Made by a program: the position numbers and the translations under genes. A stretch of DNA of 64,000 nt from Kaistella soli (lineage in GTDB: Bacteria > Bacteroidota > Bacteroidia > Flavobacteriales > Weeksellaceae), in NCBI RefSeq assembly GCF_019038595.1, contig NZ_JAHOPF010000004.1:67747-131746 (forward strand), given 5' to 3'. Below are positions 15,225 to 25,400 of this stretch, piece after piece. Position 1 is the stretch's first letter. Every line of letters starts with the position of its first letter. Below the pieces are notes generated by a model, which saw nothing but the letters and a program-made list of their open reading frames with translations, searched no databases and was not told where the DNA came from.

Positions 15225-15578
15225 TTATTGCTGCAAACCGTCAGCTTTCCATTTCTTTAAAATATCGATGTCGGCCTGAAACAGATTTCCGCCCTGAGGC
15301 ATTTTCTGGGGATCTCCGGAAGGTCTCTGTACACGGTCTAAGATTTTGTCGATGGCATTTTTCACCAGGGTATAGTCGGTTAAAGGAAAAAATGAGGAGG
15401 CTCCGCCCGGCGAATGACAAACTGTACAGTTCCTGTCAATCACCGGCTTTACGTCCTGAGTGAACTTCACGGTTTCAGGAATGATCACTTTCCCGGTAAT
15501 GTCTTCATAAGTACGGGTATCACAGCCCAGCAGTGCTAAACCTGAAATTAAAATGACTATTTTGATCGGTGTCTTCAT
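15225..15578 (-). CDS. Cytochrome c-like lipoprotein
   Basis: A 117-residue lipoprotein: signal MKTPIKIVILISGLALLGC with lipobox cysteine Cys19. One haem c site, CTVCH (Cys51, Cys54, His55), and a likely axial methionine Met93 in QKMPQGG, give a His/Met class I type cytochrome. Length fits a single small cytochrome domain. It should sit on the periplasmic face of a membrane and carry electrons. It is preceded by the DUF5777 barrel gene (11 bp gap) and followed by YceI (17 bp gap). Confidence 0.88.
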   Translation of the reverse strand: MKTPIKIVILISGLALLGCDTRTYEDITGKVIIPETVKFTQDVKPVIDRNCTVCHSPGGASSFFPLTDYTLVKNAIDKILDRVQRPSGDPQKMPQGGNLFQADIDILKKWKADGLQQ

Positions 15579-15589
15579 ATTTATTAATT

Positions 15590-16432
15590 TTAAAAGACTC
15601 TGTACAGGTTAAATCCGAAAAAAAAATGTCCCTTCGCCCAGTCTCCGGTAGCATTGGTGAGATAGCCCGTTTCGGTATTCGGCTGCGAATTGGTGAAAAC
15701 AAGCTGAAAAATATGTCCGCCGGTGTCGATATCCATACCCACAGAAAGCGGATTTTTATAATAGTTATGATCTTCAAAATTCAGAAAATATTCTGCATTC
15801 AGCGAAACCCGTTTCGATATTTTATACCTTCCGCCAATGCCGGCTGAGAAAAGATTTTTATCCTCAATCGCGGACTCAATCAAATTCTTATGCACAAAAC
15901 TCGGGGTCAGCTGCAGACTGAACTCATCAGAGAATCTCCGCGAAATAAGAATCTGCGAGAGATAGGCAAGCCGGTCTCCAAATCTCAGATTGGGATAACT
16001 GTCTTTATCAAGAACCGAATTGATATCCACCACATGGTAACCAACTACGTCAAAAGGGGAGTTTCCCATCTGTTTCAAAATCCTGTATTTTGTTCCAAAT
16101 TCATAGGTTTTCTGATAGGTATGTCTGGAAGCACTTAATGAAATTCCGTCTGTCAGTCCATAAACTACTCCCAGTTTTGTAGTAGCATGATCCAGCCCGA
16201 AGAAACTTTTGAACCCGTCACTCACATCCCCGAAACGGTGAGAAATATCAAGATACCATTCTTTTTTGGCGGGCATTTTTGTCGACTGCCCTGTGACAAT
16301 CTGAAGCGCTTTGAAACTGGGCTGGTAAATTTCAGAAGACTGGGCCGTATCAATTTCTTTCAGCAGATCTTCCTGTGACCATCCATAAAAACCAATAAAA
16401 AAGAAGAGAAAAACAGTAATTTTTGTAATCAT
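15590..16432 (-). CDS. DUF5777 family beta-barrel protein
   Basis: A 280-residue outer-membrane-type protein. Signal peptide MITKITVFLFFFIGFYGWSQ; then alternating amphipathic strands such as KEWYLDISHRFGDVSDGFKS, GVVYGLTDGISLSASRHTYQ and SLNAEYFLNFEDHNYY, ending in an aromatic residue (FFFGFNLYRVF) as outer-membrane barrels do. It matches DUF5777. The function is unknown; in this cluster a porin-like or scaffold role for the small cytochrome is conceivable. It is the first gene of the run after the Crp/Fnr regulator, 122 bp from the regulator's stop. Confidence 0.82.
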   Translation of the reverse strand: MITKITVFLFFFIGFYGWSQEDLLKEIDTAQSSEIYQPSFKALQIVTGQSTKMPAKKEWYLDISHRFGDVSDGFKSFFGLDHATTKLGVVYGLTDGISLSASRHTYQKTYEFGTKYRILKQMGNSPFDVVGYHVVDINSVLDKDSYPNLRFGDRLAYLSQILISRRFSDEFSLQLTPSFVHKNLIESAIEDKNLFSAGIGGRYKISKRVSLNAEYFLNFEDHNYYKNPLSVGMDIDTGGHIFQLVFTNSQPNTETGYLTNATGDWAKGHFFFGFNLYRVF

Positions 16433-16554
16433 ATACGGTCTTTTTTAAAAACTGAAATTTGCTTTACCTCACCTCATAATCCACTGATTACAAGACAAAC
16501 AAGAGAATGAAAAACAAATGTAAGTTTTAAAAAAAACAAAAAAAGTGACTAAAG

Positions 16555-17190
16555 TCACAACGGAACCATCACTTCAATCCCCAGGCTGTTTTGGCGGATA
16601 TTCCCTTCATGTTCGAACTTTTTCAGGATTCTGCTTACAACTTCTCTTGCCGTTCCCAGGCTGTTCGCAATATCTTTGTGAGAAACCTTCACCGGATTTT
16701 TTCCTGTAATTTCCACCTTTTGATGCAGATAATCCATCACGCGTCTGTCGAGCCTGTGAAAAACCACTTTGTTCAGCATGTCAATCATTTCTGCAAACCG
16801 AAGATCATACTCACTATAAAAAAAACGGTTGAGCGCAGGATACAGATTCATCCACCGCAAAACCTTATGAACAGGAATAAGCAGCACCTCTGTAGGATCT
16901 TCCGTAACGGCAGAAACCCTGCTGATGCCGTCTCTGAAAGCTGCAGAAAACGTCATGATGCAGCTTTGTTTCGGCCTTACGAAATAATACACCAGTTCGC
17001 GGTCCTCATTCATGGCAAATACCTTTACCAGCCCGGTTAATACAACAGGAATAAATTTGACGTTCTGGCCTTCGTACATGAGTTCTGTTTTCGCTTCAAA
17101 CTGCTGGATGACACAGCAGTCTTTGAACTCCTTTAAAAAATCTGCTCCAAGAAAACGGAACTGATCTTCTATATCTTCGTAGCTGCACAT
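16555..17190 (-). CDS. Crp/Fnr family transcriptional regulator
   Basis: A 211-residue DNA-binding regulator. Residues about 15-135 are a cyclic-nucleotide-binding-type beta barrel (ELMYEGQNVKFIPVVLTGLV), followed by the dimer helix and a winged helix-turn-helix at about 150-205 (VSHKDIANSLGTAREVVSRI). The barrel does not show an obvious N-terminal cysteine set for an Fe-S cluster, so the signal is unclear; cAMP-type binding residues are not evident either. It sits directly upstream of, and in the same direction as, the DUF5777-cytochrome-YceI-ankyrin-DOMON run and is the obvious candidate to control it. Confidence 0.9.
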   Translation of the reverse strand: MCSYEDIEDQFRFLGADFLKEFKDCCVIQQFEAKTELMYEGQNVKFIPVVLTGLVKVFAMNEDRELVYYFVRPKQSCIMTFSAAFRDGISRVSAVTEDPTEVLLIPVHKVLRWMNLYPALNRFFYSEYDLRFAEMIDMLNKVVFHRLDRRVMDYLHQKVEITGKNPVKVSHKDIANSLGTAREVVSRILKKFEHEGNIRQNSLGIEVMVPL

Positions 17191-17849
17191 GATCTTTTTT
17201 TTATAAAATTATATATTTAAAGCATATGATTTTAACTTTCTCTAATTTTTTTGACAAAATATTTCTGAAAAGCTATTAATAGTCACAGACTTAAGGAAAT
17301 AAAAGGGACATCTTAACCCTGCGAGAACTTAAATATTTCAAGCTGTATTTTTCAAAGTTAGTGATCGTATTTTTTCAAAATTAAACTCTATTTACAATAG
17401 TAAACGAATAATAATGACCGTCATACTGATTAATTCAGGCGACGTCCATCAAAAAAGAAAAGCCGCCTAAGTAACGGGCTGGAAAAACCTTGACAACATA
17501 TAAAATCCGAACAACAAACCGGTACATTTATTTCGAAACCACAGGAATTTAATATCGATCGATTCCGCCATATTACTAAGGCGGATTCTTTATTTAAGAA
17601 AACATCATTTCATTTCAAGTAAGCACAAATCTCATTGTTTTTAGACGGTCAAAACAGTACAAGTTAGACGCATGTGGAGGATGAATTAATAAAAAACTCC
17701 ATGCTCCATGATAAACTTTGTGCACCCTGCGGTTTAAACAATCTCCCTTGCCAGCAAAATACCTTTGCGTAATTAAAATGTACAGAGGTCATTTTCTTTC
17801 CGTGTATTCCTCCTTTCCTGAAGCATTTAATTTTTTATAATTTTGCTCC
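17191..17849. other. Intergenic region without a recognised gene
   Basis: 659 bp between the divergent regulator and dinB. I find an imperfect hairpin attccgcc/ggcggatt near 17562-17588 and a degraded repeat-family copy (ctttgtgcaccctgcggttta, about 17721-17741). No protein-like frame or known RNA is seen. Confidence 0.5.
17838..17845 (+). promoter_or_regulatory. -7 box for dinB
   Basis: TAATTTTG, only 4 nt before the dinB ATG, predicting an almost leaderless message. No convincing -33 TTTG; no LexA-type site recognised. Confidence 0.5.
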
Positions 17850-18932
17850 ATGTTACCCAACCGGAAAATCATTCATGTGGATATGGACGCCTTTTACGCT
17901 TCCGTGGAGCAGCATGACAATCCGGAACTCCGCGGCAAACCTGTCTGTGTTGGTGGCGGAAAGTATGGCGTGGTAGCCGCCGCAAGTTATGAAGCCAGAA
18001 AATTCGGAATCCGGTCTGCAATGCCTGGAAGAACTGCACTGGAAAAATGCCCGCATCTAATCGTTGTGAAACCAAGATTTCAGCGTTACAAAGAAATTTC
18101 CCAGCAGATCAGGGAGATCTTTCATGAATATACTGATCTGGTGGAACCGCTTTCTCTGGATGAGGCCTATCTGGATGTGACCGAAAACAAAAAAGGGATG
18201 GAGTCGGCTAACGATATCGCAAGAGAAATCCGTCAGCGCATCTTCGAGGTAACCGGACTTACCGCTTCTGCAGGGATTTCAGTGAATAAATTTTTGGCCA
18301 AAGTCGCTTCTGACTATAACAAACCTAACGGACAGAAAACCATTCATCCCACCCAGATTCTGGAATTCATGGAGGAATTGCCGATAGAAAAATTCTTCGG
18401 CATCGGCAAAGTAACGGCCAACAAGATGCATGAGATGCATATTTTCAAAGGACTTGATCTGAAGAAAAAATCGCTGGAAGAGCTCATCGGGCTTTTCGGA
18501 AAATCCGGAAATTATTATTATAATGTGGTCCGTGGCATTCACATGAGCGAGGTGAAAGCACACAGGATACAGAAAAGTGTTGCCGTGGAGGAAACCTTCT
18601 GGGATAATCTGCTCGATGAGGATGCCGTTTTCAAACAGCTACAGCTCATCAGCGAAGAACTCGAAGCACGGCTTTCCAAAAAAGAAATCAGGGGAAAATC
18701 TTTAACCCTGAAAATCAAATATAAAGATTTCACCCAATACACCCGGAGCAAAACCCAGGAAGTATATTTTGACGGCGCTTTTGATTTTTATGAAACCGCA
18801 CAGAAACTCTGGGAACTCAGACCTTTTGACAGGCCCGTAAGGTTATTAGGACTTTCCCTTTCCAACCTCAACACCCAGGAAAAAAAGCAGATTTCAGTAC
18901 AGCTGAAAATACCTTTTGAGGAATACGGATAA
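17850..18932 (+). CDS. dinB: DNA polymerase IV (Y-family translesion polymerase)
   Basis: Error-prone polymerase that bypasses damaged template bases. The 360-residue protein has HVDMDAFYASVE with the first catalytic aspartate Asp11, VVAAASYEARKFGIRS with the fingers-domain motif, and SLDEAYLDVT with Asp104-Glu105 completing the metal site. ASDYNKPNGQ and the helix-hairpin-helix IEKFFGIGKVTANKMHE (about 186-202) follow, then the little-finger domain. The C-terminus ends QLKIPFEEYG, a probable sliding-clamp contact in the last residues (inference). Length is normal. It lies 65 bp upstream of tRNA-Leu, and a degenerate fragment of its catalytic region is found at 13110-13223. Confidence 0.96.
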   Translation: MLPNRKIIHVDMDAFYASVEQHDNPELRGKPVCVGGGKYGVVAAASYEARKFGIRSAMPGRTALEKCPHLIVVKPRFQRYKEISQQIREIFHEYTDLVEPLSLDEAYLDVTENKKGMESANDIAREIRQRIFEVTGLTASAGISVNKFLAKVASDYNKPNGQKTIHPTQILEFMEELPIEKFFGIGKVTANKMHEMHIFKGLDLKKKSLEELIGLFGKSGNYYYNVVRGIHMSEVKAHRIQKSVAVEETFWDNLLDEDAVFKQLQLISEELEARLSKKEIRGKSLTLKIKYKDFTQYTRSKTQEVYFDGAFDFYETAQKLWELRPFDRPVRLLGLSLSNLNTQEKKQISVQLKIPFEEYG

Positions 18933-18980
18933 AGAAAAAATAAATTTTTAATCCGGTTACGCATTATATGCACTTATTTG

Positions 18981-18988
18981 TATATTTG
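18981..18988 (+). promoter_or_regulatory. -7 box for tRNA-Leu
   Basis: TATATTTG, ending 9 nt before the tRNA 5' end. Confidence 0.55.
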
Positions 18989-18997
18989 CACCTCACT

Positions 18998-19079
18998 GCC
19001 CGGATGGTGAAATTGGTAGACACGCTCGTTTCAGGTGCGGGTGCCCACAAGCTTGCAGGTTCGAGTCCTGTTCCGGGCA
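18998..19079 (+). tRNA. tRNA-Leu (anticodon CAG)
   Basis: An 82-nt class II tRNA. Acceptor arm gcccgga (18998-19004) pairs with tccgggc (19072-19078), discriminator A at 19079. The D arm contains aattggtaga, the anticodon loop is ttcaggt (19030-19036) with CAG at 19032-19034, a long variable arm ggtgcccacaagcttgc follows, and the T arm has ggttcgagtcc. CCA is not encoded. It has a promoter box and its own terminator. Confidence 0.97.
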
Positions 19080-19082
19080 CAA

Positions 19083-19113
19083 AAAAGCTCTCTTTTAGAG
19101 GGCTTTTTTTTGT
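19083..19113 (+). terminator. Terminator of tRNA-Leu
   Basis: Hairpin agctctc/gagggct with a tttta loop, followed by eight T residues. Confidence 0.8.
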
Positions 19114-19474
19114 GCTCTTAAAAAAAGGGAATTAGGTCTTCACTGAAAAACTCCTCCAGAAAAATCATCAGCACGTTGAAAGCCGATCCCAGCGCGCCTT
19201 GCTGCAGACCGTTGAAGGTCAGCCGATGTATGATAAGACCCTTTAACCTATTTTACTTTACTCTGGTTTCACTATTGGTTTGCACTCTGTATTTTGGGAT
19301 TTTCAGATATCATTGCTGCATCGCACTTCGGCTAATAACATACTTAATATCAGACATTTGTATTAAGCCTTTATGCTGAATGCTGCCATTTGTATTTTTG
19401 CTGGAATTTTATATATTTGTTAAGACTTTTTAAGATTTTTTTAACATTTATTGATAATCCGGTAAACACTGCTG
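19114..19474. other. Upstream region of the giant adhesin gene
   Basis: About 360 bp. It contains the promoter at 19389-19419. A short minus-strand frame (about 19133-19250) reads like protein (LTFNGLQQGALGSAFNVL) but has no start codon and an upstream stop, so it may be a gene remnant or chance. The plus-strand 67-codon frame at 19176 is not convincing. Confidence 0.45.
19389..19419 (+). promoter_or_regulatory. Promoter of the giant T9SS adhesin gene
   Basis: TTTG at 19389-19392, 19 nt spacer, TATATTTG at 19412-19419: a full match to the Bacteroidota TTTG-N19-TAnnTTTG promoter. The untranslated leader would be about 50 nt. Confidence 0.7.
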
Positions 19475-22400
19475 ATGAAGAATTTTTATTTTCTGATTTT
19501 TTTTGTATTATTTCAAAACCTTTTCTCACAAAATACTGACCCCAATTACCTCAGGCAGGGCATTTTTGAAGATTCCAACGGTAAAATCATCACCAGCAGC
19601 ACTGCACAGGAAAAATTCCTGAAAGAAAGAAATCTTAAAGTTCAGCAGGAACAACAGCACATGCACAAGGCAACCCAGCCGGCTGTTGAAATGTGTGCTA
19701 ACGGTGGTTTTGAGCAGACAGAAACAGTCAGCGGCAAGCAATATATCAGGAATTTCCTCTATAATATCGGGGATCCGCCAGGACCTACCCAATGTAAATC
19801 CATTTCCAATACCGCAGACACTTATATTCCCCAGTATACTCCAGGGAACACCGCTTTGATGGCCACTTCGGTACCTGCCAACTATATCGACCCGTTCATG
19901 GGAGATATCAAAGCATTTGACCAGTACGCACTTAAGATCAACCACACCGGCTCAAGTACCTATGGCTCTATTGTGCAGGGAAAAAGGTTTAAAACCAATA
20001 ACGAAACGCAGCTAAAGTTTAATTACAAGGCGGTCCTGCAGTCGGTGTACGACACGAGCCATACGGACAATCAGCCCTTTTTTAAAGCAAGAATCCTTAA
20101 CAAAAACGGCGTTGTGGTAAGTGAATTCTGCTTGGTTGGCGATGAGAAGAACTGCATTTTTACGAAAGTTCCCGCTGGCGGCTACGGTTATGTAACGCTG
20201 TATACCGACAAATGGCAGTCGGGAATTCTGGATATTTCGTCGATTCCCAATAACGAGAATTTCACTGTAGAGTTTATGGCTTCACGATGCGGTCTTGGCG
20301 GTCATTTCGGTTATGCCTATGTTGATGATCTCTGTATTCTGCAGTCTACAGAAAACTTTGTAGGTTCGGTAACGCTTGATCCTTTATACAGCATCTGCCC
20401 TACCCTTCCGCTAAACGTATGTGGGAACTACACGCTGCCCAATTCCGGCGGTGTGGCGGCTACTCTTAAAACGCTAACGCTTAAACTTCGCGATGCCGGA
20501 GGCAATGTGGTATATACCACTACCACTCCTGCCACTCTGGATACTGCTAATAAAAAATTCTGTTTCGCCCTTCTTCCCCAGAATTTTCCCAACACGATCA
20601 ACAGCAACTATAATGTCAGCGTCACCGCCGATTTTGATGTAGCTGCCACTTCAGGCGGAGGTGCCTGCGGGAGCAGCGGGGGAAATACAGCTATTTTCGG
20701 TTCTGCTACGGATTCCGATGCCAATCCCGGGTGGGACATCAGTTTTCTCAACTGTTCTCTATCTTGCGACATCAGTGTAAGTACCGCAAAACTTTCGAAG
20801 TGCGATACCGATTATGACGGAAGTGAATCATTTGACCTCAGACTTTTTGACGCACTGGTTGTGCCTTCCACCACTGGGCTTACCTTCTCCTATTTCGCAG
20901 ATTATAGCAATGCGTATAATAACACCGGTGCCATTACAGGTTCATCAGCATATCTTTCCGCTTCTACTGTCCTTTATGTAAGAGTTTCTAGAGATGCCGG
21001 ATGTTATAAAATCATTCCTGTTGACCTGGAGGTAAAAAATCCTACCGCCAACATCACGGGAATCCTTAATGTATGTTCTGGCAGCACGGAACTCAAAGCT
21101 TCCCCGGGAGCAACTTATCTCTGGAGCACGGGCGAATCTTCGCAGAACATTACCGTCACCGCTACAGGCGTATATTCGGTTACCGTGACCGACAGTTTTG
21201 GCTGTGCGAGTACCGCCAGTGTGAGCATTGAACCAAGCCAGACTGCGGTAACTCCTACCCTTGAAATCACTCAGCCTTCATGCTTTGTCTCTACCGGAAC
21301 AGTAAAAGTAGTTTCACCTGCGTCCCAGTACAGTTTCGACAATGGCTTAACATGGGGTTCTAATCCAGTGAAAACCGGGCTTTATCCTGGTAATTATAAG
21401 GTGATGATCAAGACATTGAACGGATGTACGTCGTACCCTCAGGATGTTACCATCACCCCCGTACTTACCGCATACCCCAGCTGCTCCGCGGTACAGCCAA
21501 AATTTTGTGGTGATACCGGAAGCATTACAGTGAACAACTCTGCCGCTTACTACAGTTTCGATAACGGAACAACTTGGGTGACAGGTTCTACAGCGGACCA
21601 TCTTCAGCCCGGAAACTATTCGATCCGTACAAAAGATATTTCCGGCTGTATCTCCAATGCGCAGATCGTTAATATTTCGAGCACTACCCTGGGTTCTCCG
21701 GACTATACCCTTGTCAACCCGGCATGTTCTGCTCCCGGCACCATTACTATTAATACCCCTTCCGATTTTTATACCTTCAACGGCGGACAGACTTGGGTTA
21801 CCAGCAATACCCTGTCTAATGCAATTTCTGGTAATTTTTCCGTTGGGATTAAAAACAGTCTGGGATGCACATCAGTCTTTGTGACTATTTACCTTCAGCC
21901 TTTCCAGAATACCTCACCGCAGTATAGTGTTATTCAGCCTGCCTGTGGACAGGACGGCACGGTATATATCAGTACAGAGGCGGATTTCTACAGCTTTGAC
22001 AATGGAGCTACCTGGACAACAAGCAATATGAAAGATCTGCCGCCTGGCACTTACAGAATCAAGATAAAAAATGCAGCAGGATGCCAGTCGCAAACCAGCA
22101 GTGTTTATCTGTACGAACCTCAGCTTCCCTATCCTTTTTACACCGTTTCACAGCCTACGTGCGGGAACAACGGAAGTATTACGATTAATTCGGTATCTGA
22201 TTTTTACAGTTTTGACGGAGGCACCACCTGGGTGACCACAAATACCAAAAGTCTGCCTGCCGGAAGCTATCAGATATTGGTTAAAAACAGCCTTGGATGC
22301 AAGTCATCTGCCGCTTATGTGAGTTTAACGGAAGTAAAACTGCCGAAAGCAGATGTGATGACGGTGCAGCCTACATGCACCGCCAAAGGAAGTATTACGG

Positions 22401-25400
22401 TGAATACACCGGCAGATTTATACAGTATCAACGGAGGCACCACCTGGTCAGCAAGCAATGTTTTCTCCAATTTATCAGGGACAAGTTATAATGTAGTGAT
22501 CAAAAATGCTCAGGGTTGCGTTTCAGAAACCAATTATGTCTATTTCAACCAGATTTATCTGGCTGAGCCAACCTATCTCGTGGTGAACCCCAGCTGCGGA
22601 AATGTGGGAAGCATCACCTTCACCTCACCCGCTGATTTTTACAGTATTAATGGAGGAAGCTCGTGGAGCACCAGCCCGGTGTTTACCAATCTTAATGCCT
22701 CGACGGGTTATTATTTGATGGTTAAAAACAGTGCCAACTGCATGTCCGCCGGTATTTCTGTTTACATGAATACGACCAATCTTGCCAGCCCGTCCGTAAC
22801 AGTGGTACAGCCAACCTGCGGTACTAAAGGCAGCATTACCGTGACCTCCCCCGGCAGCTCCTACAGTTTCGACGGAGGAAACACCTGGTCCACTTCACCG
22901 GTTAAGAATAATATCACCTCCGGCTATTTTTATGTTCAGGTAAAAGATGCATCCTGCGTTTCTACCAGTACACCGGTGACGATCAATGAATTTTTTCTGC
23001 CCGGTCCTTCCTATACGGTAACCCACCCGAGCTGCGGCACAGGCGGATCCATCACCTTCACCACTTCTGCGGCGCAGTACAGCATTAACGGAGGTCAGAC
23101 CTGGAGCAACACCGCAACCTTCAGTAACCTCGCGGATGGCTATTATAGTCTTATGGTACAGAATGCGCTGGGCTGTAGATCGTCCTCTTACGGTGCAAGC
23201 GTGACCCTTCAAAAATATTACCTTCCCAAACCGGACGTGCAGATTATTCAGCCCACCTGTACAGTTAAAGGCAGTATTAAAATAATGACGCCAGCCGCGA
23301 TGTACAGTTTTGACGGCGGACAGACCTGGGGAACGGTCAACGAAAAAACAGATTTAACTTCGGGTTATTATAACGTGGTAATTAAAAATGCTCAGGGATG
23401 CACCTCCAACCCATATGACATGAGCATAAGCATCACCGCATTTTTTCTTCCTGCGCCGTTTGTTAAAACCGTACAGCCTACCTGCAGTGATTCCGGCAGT
23501 ATTACTGTTGTTTCCCAGGCAGCCCAGTATTCATTTGATAACGGTTCGACGTGGGTAACAAACCCTGTGCTTTTGAATCCTTCGCCGGGATATTATAATA
23601 TTAAAATTAAAAATGCCGCCGGCTGCACCTCCATTTCCACTTCAACCTCAGTCAGCAAATTTTACCTCAGCCAGCCGAGTTACACAACCGTTCAGCCAAC
23701 GTGTGCCGTGCCCAAAGGCACCATCTTCATCAATACCGTGGCTGATCTTTACAGTTTCGACAACGGCACTACCTGGACGACAAACCCGGTGAAAAACAAC
23801 CTCAATTCAGGTACTTACTACCTTCTGATTAAAAATGCTTCCGGCTGCGTTTCGCAGAGTGCCTACGTTTATATCGGTTCATCTCCAAATATTCCGGCAA
23901 CTCCTGCTGTTTCGCTTGTTCAGCCGACGGCTTGTGACGCCACCGACGGAACCATTACCATCACCACTCCCGGTGTAAGCTATACCTTTAACGATGGAGC
24001 CAGCTGGACCAATGACCCTGTAAAGAAAAATGTTGGATCCGGAACCTATATCATTAGAGTTAAAACCAGTTCCTCAGGCTGCGAATCGGCTTCGGTACCC
24101 GTGACTTTACATTCCGGAATTACCATCGCTGCACCTGCAGTTTCAGTAGTACAGCCAACCTGCAGCGTAGCTACCGGCTCCGTTACCGTAACCACCAGCG
24201 CTGCGACCTACAGTTTCGATGACGGTCTCACCTTTGTGTATTCCAATACCAAAAGCGGTCTGAATCCTGGCGTATACAAGATCAAAATTAAAAATGCTAC
24301 AGGCTGTATCTCTGCCGTAACATCCGCTACCGTAACGGCTCAGGCACCGCTGCCGGCACCTGCATTCCAGGTACAGCAACCGGACTGCAGTAGTGCTTTG
24401 GGAACACTTCTGATTACCACTGCCGCTGCGGAATACAGTTTCGACAACGGACTTACTTATGGACCTTCCGCTACCAAATCCGGTGTTGGACCCGGAACCT
24501 ACAGTTTAATGATTAAAGATGCCGCAGGATGTATTTCCCTGGCAGGTATTGCCACCGTCAACCCGCAACCGCTCACTCCTTCTGCACCTCAGATCTCAGT
24601 AAGTGCGCCTTCCGGATGTACTGCCTCCAGCGGGACGGTAGCCGTAATTTCTGCGGCGGCGTTCTACAGTTACGATGACGGTGCTACCTGGGTAACAAAC
24701 GCGTCTGCAAATCTTTCGCCCGGTGTATATCAGATCAGGATCAAGCTTTCTGCAACAGGATGTTCTTCCCCGGCAACTGCCGCGACGGTAGTACCTCCTC
24801 CGAATGCTCCCGCGCTTCCTCTCTTCGCAGTGGCACAGCCTCTTTCATGCACAAATCCTTACGGAACCATTACCATCACTTCCACGGAATATCAGTACAG
24901 CTTTGATAATGGCGCGACTTATTCCTCCAACGCGGTTTCATCACTGCTTTCACCGGGAATCTATACGCTGAAAGTCCGTAACAATGCGGGATGCGAATCC
25001 GGGGCAGTGGCCGTCACAATTAATATACCTGCCGACACCCCCCTCCAGCCAACCGCAACTGTAGAGCAGATCGACTGCGCCCACCCTTCCGCTAAAATTA
25101 CGGTCAATGAAAGCGCTTCCCAGTACAGTATTGATGACGGTATGACCTGGCAAAACTCTAATATTTTCACTGGACTGTTTCCTAAAACCTATCTGCTGAG
25201 AACTAAAAATGCACTGGGCTGCCAATCAACTGCGAGACAAGTAACAGTGCATCCTTTTATCAATCCTACGCCTAAACCTCTGGTAAGTGTTACACAGAAT
25301 TTCTGTGTTCAGCAGCAGGCCACGGTAGCGGAACTCAGTGCTGGCGGAACTCAAATCAGGTGGTACCTCAACGCAACCGGCGGCAGCACTCTTTCTCCTA

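Noticed and set aside
18998-19079. tRNA-Leu as a site of a present genomic island
   Set aside because: No integrase gene and no repeat of the tRNA 3' end are found downstream within the window.
19133-19379. Possible small genes downstream of tRNA-Leu on either strand
   Set aside because: The minus-strand frame lacks a start codon and is preceded by a stop; the plus-strand frame shows no domain. A gene remnant remains possible.
21250-25260. Regular repeats resembling a CRISPR or satellite array
   Set aside because: The period is about 220 bp, the units are in frame and encode a conserved protein module.
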